Assembly: GCF_037325665.1 (NCBI RefSeq)
Contig: NC_090255.1
Location: forward strand, 22,012,827-22,076,826
Source of the DNA: Littorina saxatilis
Lineage: Eukaryota > Mollusca > Gastropoda > Littorinimorpha > Littorinidae
DNA: 64,000 bases
Direction: 5' to 3'
The position numbers and the translations under genes were made by a program. Under the pieces are notes generated by a model, which worked only from the letters and a program-made list of their open reading frames with translations, did not search any database and was not told the origin of the DNA. Below, one piece after another: positions 61,440-64,000 of this stretch; the first letter of the stretch is position 1, and the number at the start of each line of letters is the position of its first letter.

Positions 61440-61789
61440 CAGTCAATGTTAGATATATTGCTAATTCTCTGGACATTTTGTATTTACTGTAAAGAAATTA
61501 CAAAAGTATTTGTCTCAATTTTGGCTGTTCCATATCCCTCCCTCTGATTATTATTTCTTTTTGTTCACTCTTTTCTTGTACTTTTCAGTATTTCAAAATG
61601 TCTTTTCTTTCAAAAAGTCTTTAGTAACTTGCTCAACTAAATTCTGGGATCATTACATTTTCATATATATTTGTATGTTTTTAAAGTTAGGTGTTTTTGT
61701 TTTTGAAGTGGGGAAGCAATAAAGAGGTCGTCGATATCAAAACTGATATCGACGGAAATGTCGTCGATATCACTTTTGCACTGAGCTCA
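61440..61789. other. no gene; small GATATCGACG palindromes
   Basis: CGTCGATATCAAAAC and GATATCGACGG near 61728-61755 form overlapping inverted repeats with GTCGTCGATATCAC. Otherwise AT-rich. Confidence 0.5.
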
Positions 61790-63385
61790 GTTTTGCCCAA
61801 TTGACCAATGGAAATCCACGTAACATATAAAATAGCAATATTGGGGGTTATTTGCTTATTTTCAATTTGATTGTTTTCATTAACTTTATAACCAAATAGG
61901 ACATCTCGTTCACCAAAAATAATATTTTTGCCAATATGAATGAATATATAATTCTGAACATTTATCCAAAAATTTCTCATCTTCGTACAATTCCAAAAGA
62001 AATGTTCAATAAAATCAACATTTCCACAATAATATATTATTTTCTCTAATTTTCATTTTATTTAATAAAATACTGGTGGGATACACGTTAAATATGCAAA
62101 ATCTTCCACTGTAATAATCTTAATCGTTCTTCTTCTGTACATTTACGTGCCAATGTCCAATAATTTTGATCAATCTGAACTTGATATTTATTTTGCCAAA
62201 AGCGTGCAGCGCAGGGCACGGCACTTTTCGCCGTCACTAGCAAGTGGCGAAAGTCGCGCGGCGTGACGGGCTGTTTCCTCGTCGCTGGCTGAGCGTTGTT
62301 TTGTTCTCGCGGTCTGCTGGCTCGCGCGCACACAGCTGTTTTTATGGCCCAATATTCAAACTGCCTATATTTACATTATGCTCTACTTTCTCACAAATCT
62401 GTGCATAGGGAATAAAGTCATTTCCAACCCATACATCTTTAACATATACAATGCCAGCTTGAATCCAATGTTTAAAAAAAGCGTGTTACTTCTGTACACA
62501 ATGGCCGTGTTGTTAAATAGACACTCATCCAAAAAGGCATTTTGATCGTTCACAACTTGCGTTCTACTTTCTATCCATATACTCAATACTTCTTTCCAAA
62601 AAATGTGAATGTATCAATCTCATTCCAACAAAATCTTTGACACATAGTGAGCATTTATAAAACAAGCAAAATCCTTCCCCCAATTTATTCAACAAAAAAG
62701 TCAGTATCATTTTCCACTTTTCAAACAAATCACTTTGTACATTCTTCGCCCATGTTAGCAAAAATGATGTTTGAAAATCATACATATTTATCATATTAAT
62801 ACCTCCTTTCGTATAATCTGAACACAATACAGTCCTCTTTACTTTTTCACACTCCCTTTTGTTGGAGGATTTTTTCTTCCACAAAAAGCGGAAAAAAATA
62901 GTGTTCAATTTGTTTGTTCGTTCATGGGCTGAAACTCCCACGGCTTTTACGTGTATGACCGTTTTTACCCCGCCATTTAGGCAGCCATACGCCGCTTTCG
63001 GAGGAAGCATGCTGGGTATTTTCGTGTTTCTATAACCCACCGAACTCTGACATGGATTACAGGATCTTTTTCGTGCGCACTTGGTCTTGTGCTTGCGTGT
63101 ACACACGGGGGTGTTCGGACACCGAGGAGAGTCTGCACACAAAGTTGACTCTGAGAAATAAATCTCTCGCCAAACGTGGGGACGAACTCACGCTGACAGC
63201 GGCCAACTGGATACAAATCCAGCGCGCTACCGACTGAGCTATATCCCCGCCCACATAGTGTTCAATGAATGTGGCACCTGTTCTGGATAGAGAACTTGCA
63301 TTGGGTAAGACATTTGCGACAACAAAAAAGTCTTAATGATACATAATGTTCCTGTAATACTCCTGCCAAAAGATAATAACTAGCT
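61790..63385 (-). pseudogene. L1-like LINE ORF2 relic (C-terminal half)
   Basis: On the minus strand, pieces read CIIKTFLLSQMSYPMQVL, LNTIFFRFLW and TKGGINMINMYDFQTSFLLTW, the region after the RT of L1/Tx1-type ORF2. Further pieces read FNNTAIVYRSNTLFLNIGF, EEERLRLLQWKILHI and NFWINVQNYIFIHIGKNIIF. These lie in at least three frames, so the ORF is broken by several indels. A SINE-3 sits inside it at 62910-63254. About 1.2 kb of LINE is recognisable; the 5' part is lost near 63385. Confidence 0.75.
62910..63254 (-). mobile_element. SINE-3, full length, Thr-like head, inside the L1 relic
   Basis: ATAGTGTTCAAT flanks it at 62898-62909 and 63255-63266. Nearly identical to 23011-23354. Insert plus duplication is 357 bp, an exact multiple of three, so the L1 frame resumes on the far side. 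Confidence 0.93.
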
Positions 63386-63446
63386 GGCTGCTGATTCTGC
63401 CGACTACAATCCGCCTTTGTCACGGATATATTGTAGCTGTCGTTAA

Positions 63447-63799
63447 AGCCCGTCCTTAATTAAGCACGAAGTCGACTTGGCGGAGCTTCGCGAAGTCTTT
63501 TTTTTTTCGAAATCCCGCAGTTGCGGCAAAGTACTTATTTGTACACTGCTTCGCTGCGCAAGTTTTGACATGCGAAGCTACGCCATAGCTCTGCGACGAA
63601 GTTGTCCTTTCTGTCAGAAGAGGGCTTTTTGATTCAAGATGGACGTATAAATCACACTCGAACGCGAAGAGTGCATTCCCTTGGACTTCGCCGCGAAGCT
63701 ATGCTGAAAGTTGTTCATTTAAGGGCCGAATCAGTTCTTGTTCCGGAAGCTTCGTGAAGTGAGCTACGCGAAGTTGACTTCGTCCAATTAAAGACAGGC
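63447..63799. mobile_element. 353-bp TTAA MITE, third family
   Basis: TTAA at 63443-63446 and 63800-63803; ends AGCCCGTCCTTAATT and AATTAAAGACAGGCT. Interior rich in CTTCGCGAAG and AGCTTCG motifs. No ORF. Confidence 0.75.
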
Positions 63800-63804
63800 T
63801 TAAT

Positions 63805-64000
63805 TCTTCTTCTTCTTCTGCGTTCGTGGGCTGAAACTCCCACGTACACTCGTGTTTTTTGCACGAGTGGAATTTTACGTGTATGACCGTTTTTTACCCC
63901 GCCATTTAGGCAGCCATACGCCGTTTTCGGAGGAAGCATGCTTGGTATTTTCGTGTTTCTATAACCCACCGAACTCTGACATGGACTTTACAATATCTTT
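63805..64000 (-). mobile_element. SINE-3, (GAA)n-tailed form, cut by the window end
   Basis: On the minus strand the body ends in a hairpin (CACTCGTGCAAAAAACACGAG) and then GTGGGAGTTTCAGCCCACG, GAACGCAGAAGAAG. The hairpin and GAA tail are absent from the CAAA-tailed SINE-3 copies. Confidence 0.88.

Overview
The window reads as nuclear DNA of a mollusc, most likely a gastropod. This is inferred from its tRNA-derived SINEs, I-type, CR1/L2-like and L1-like LINEs, DIRS-type elements, TTAA and TA DNA transposons, and dense (CA)n, (GA)n and (CAT)n tracts. Nothing bacterial or organellar is visible. Host coding sequence is scarce: a possible short exon at 21-67, a better coding exon at 5804-6075 that resembles the end of a Tudor-type domain, and a possible promoter with first exon at 57826-57904. 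Most of the remainder is mobile DNA, much of it datable by nested insertion.

Layout. 1-600: a two-headed SINE inverted dimer joined to a SINE-3 body. 688-4857: a complete-looking I-type LINE on the minus strand with one uninterrupted 1300-codon ORF and a 15-bp target duplication. 5270-7570: small MITEs, the Tudor-like exon with a triplicated acceptor region, and a 268-bp direct repeat around a SINE-2. 7833-13436 and 15161-20881: two DIRS-like tyrosine-recombinase retroelements with inverted terminal repeats and internal complementary regions; both are treated as fossils and neither has a recognisable reverse transcriptase. They lie in or beside a nested stack of two SINE-2 copies and a pogo/Tigger transposon. 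21-30 kb: MITEs, SINEs, hairpin-headed repeats and minisatellites. 30-32 kb: microsatellites. 34-40 kb: SINEs inside MITEs and a minisatellite, plus a 0.77-kb direct duplication around a foldback. 42-44.5 kb: a 5'-truncated CR1/L2-like LINE inserted in a Helitron-like repeat. 46.8-48.4 kb: a TTAA element carrying SINE-4. 48.9-50.9 kb: a Tc1 element inside a second copy of the I-type LINE. 51.8-52.2 kb: two SINEs sharing one target site, with three target duplications. 54.7-60.2 kb: a segmental duplication in which one copy has an empty TTAA site and the other holds a 743-bp MITE, with a solo LTR and a hAT-like element between the copies. 61.8-63.4 kb: an L1-like LINE relic interrupted by a SINE-3.

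How the parts relate. The LINEs presumably mobilise the SINEs: the I-type LINE and one SINE-3 form end in similar GCGAACGC..(GAA)n sequence, and SINE-1, SINE-2 and SINE-4 share a separate 3' module. The strongest observations are exact insertion junctions readable within this one window. All identifications rest on reading the sequence and on recalled family knowledge; no database was searched.
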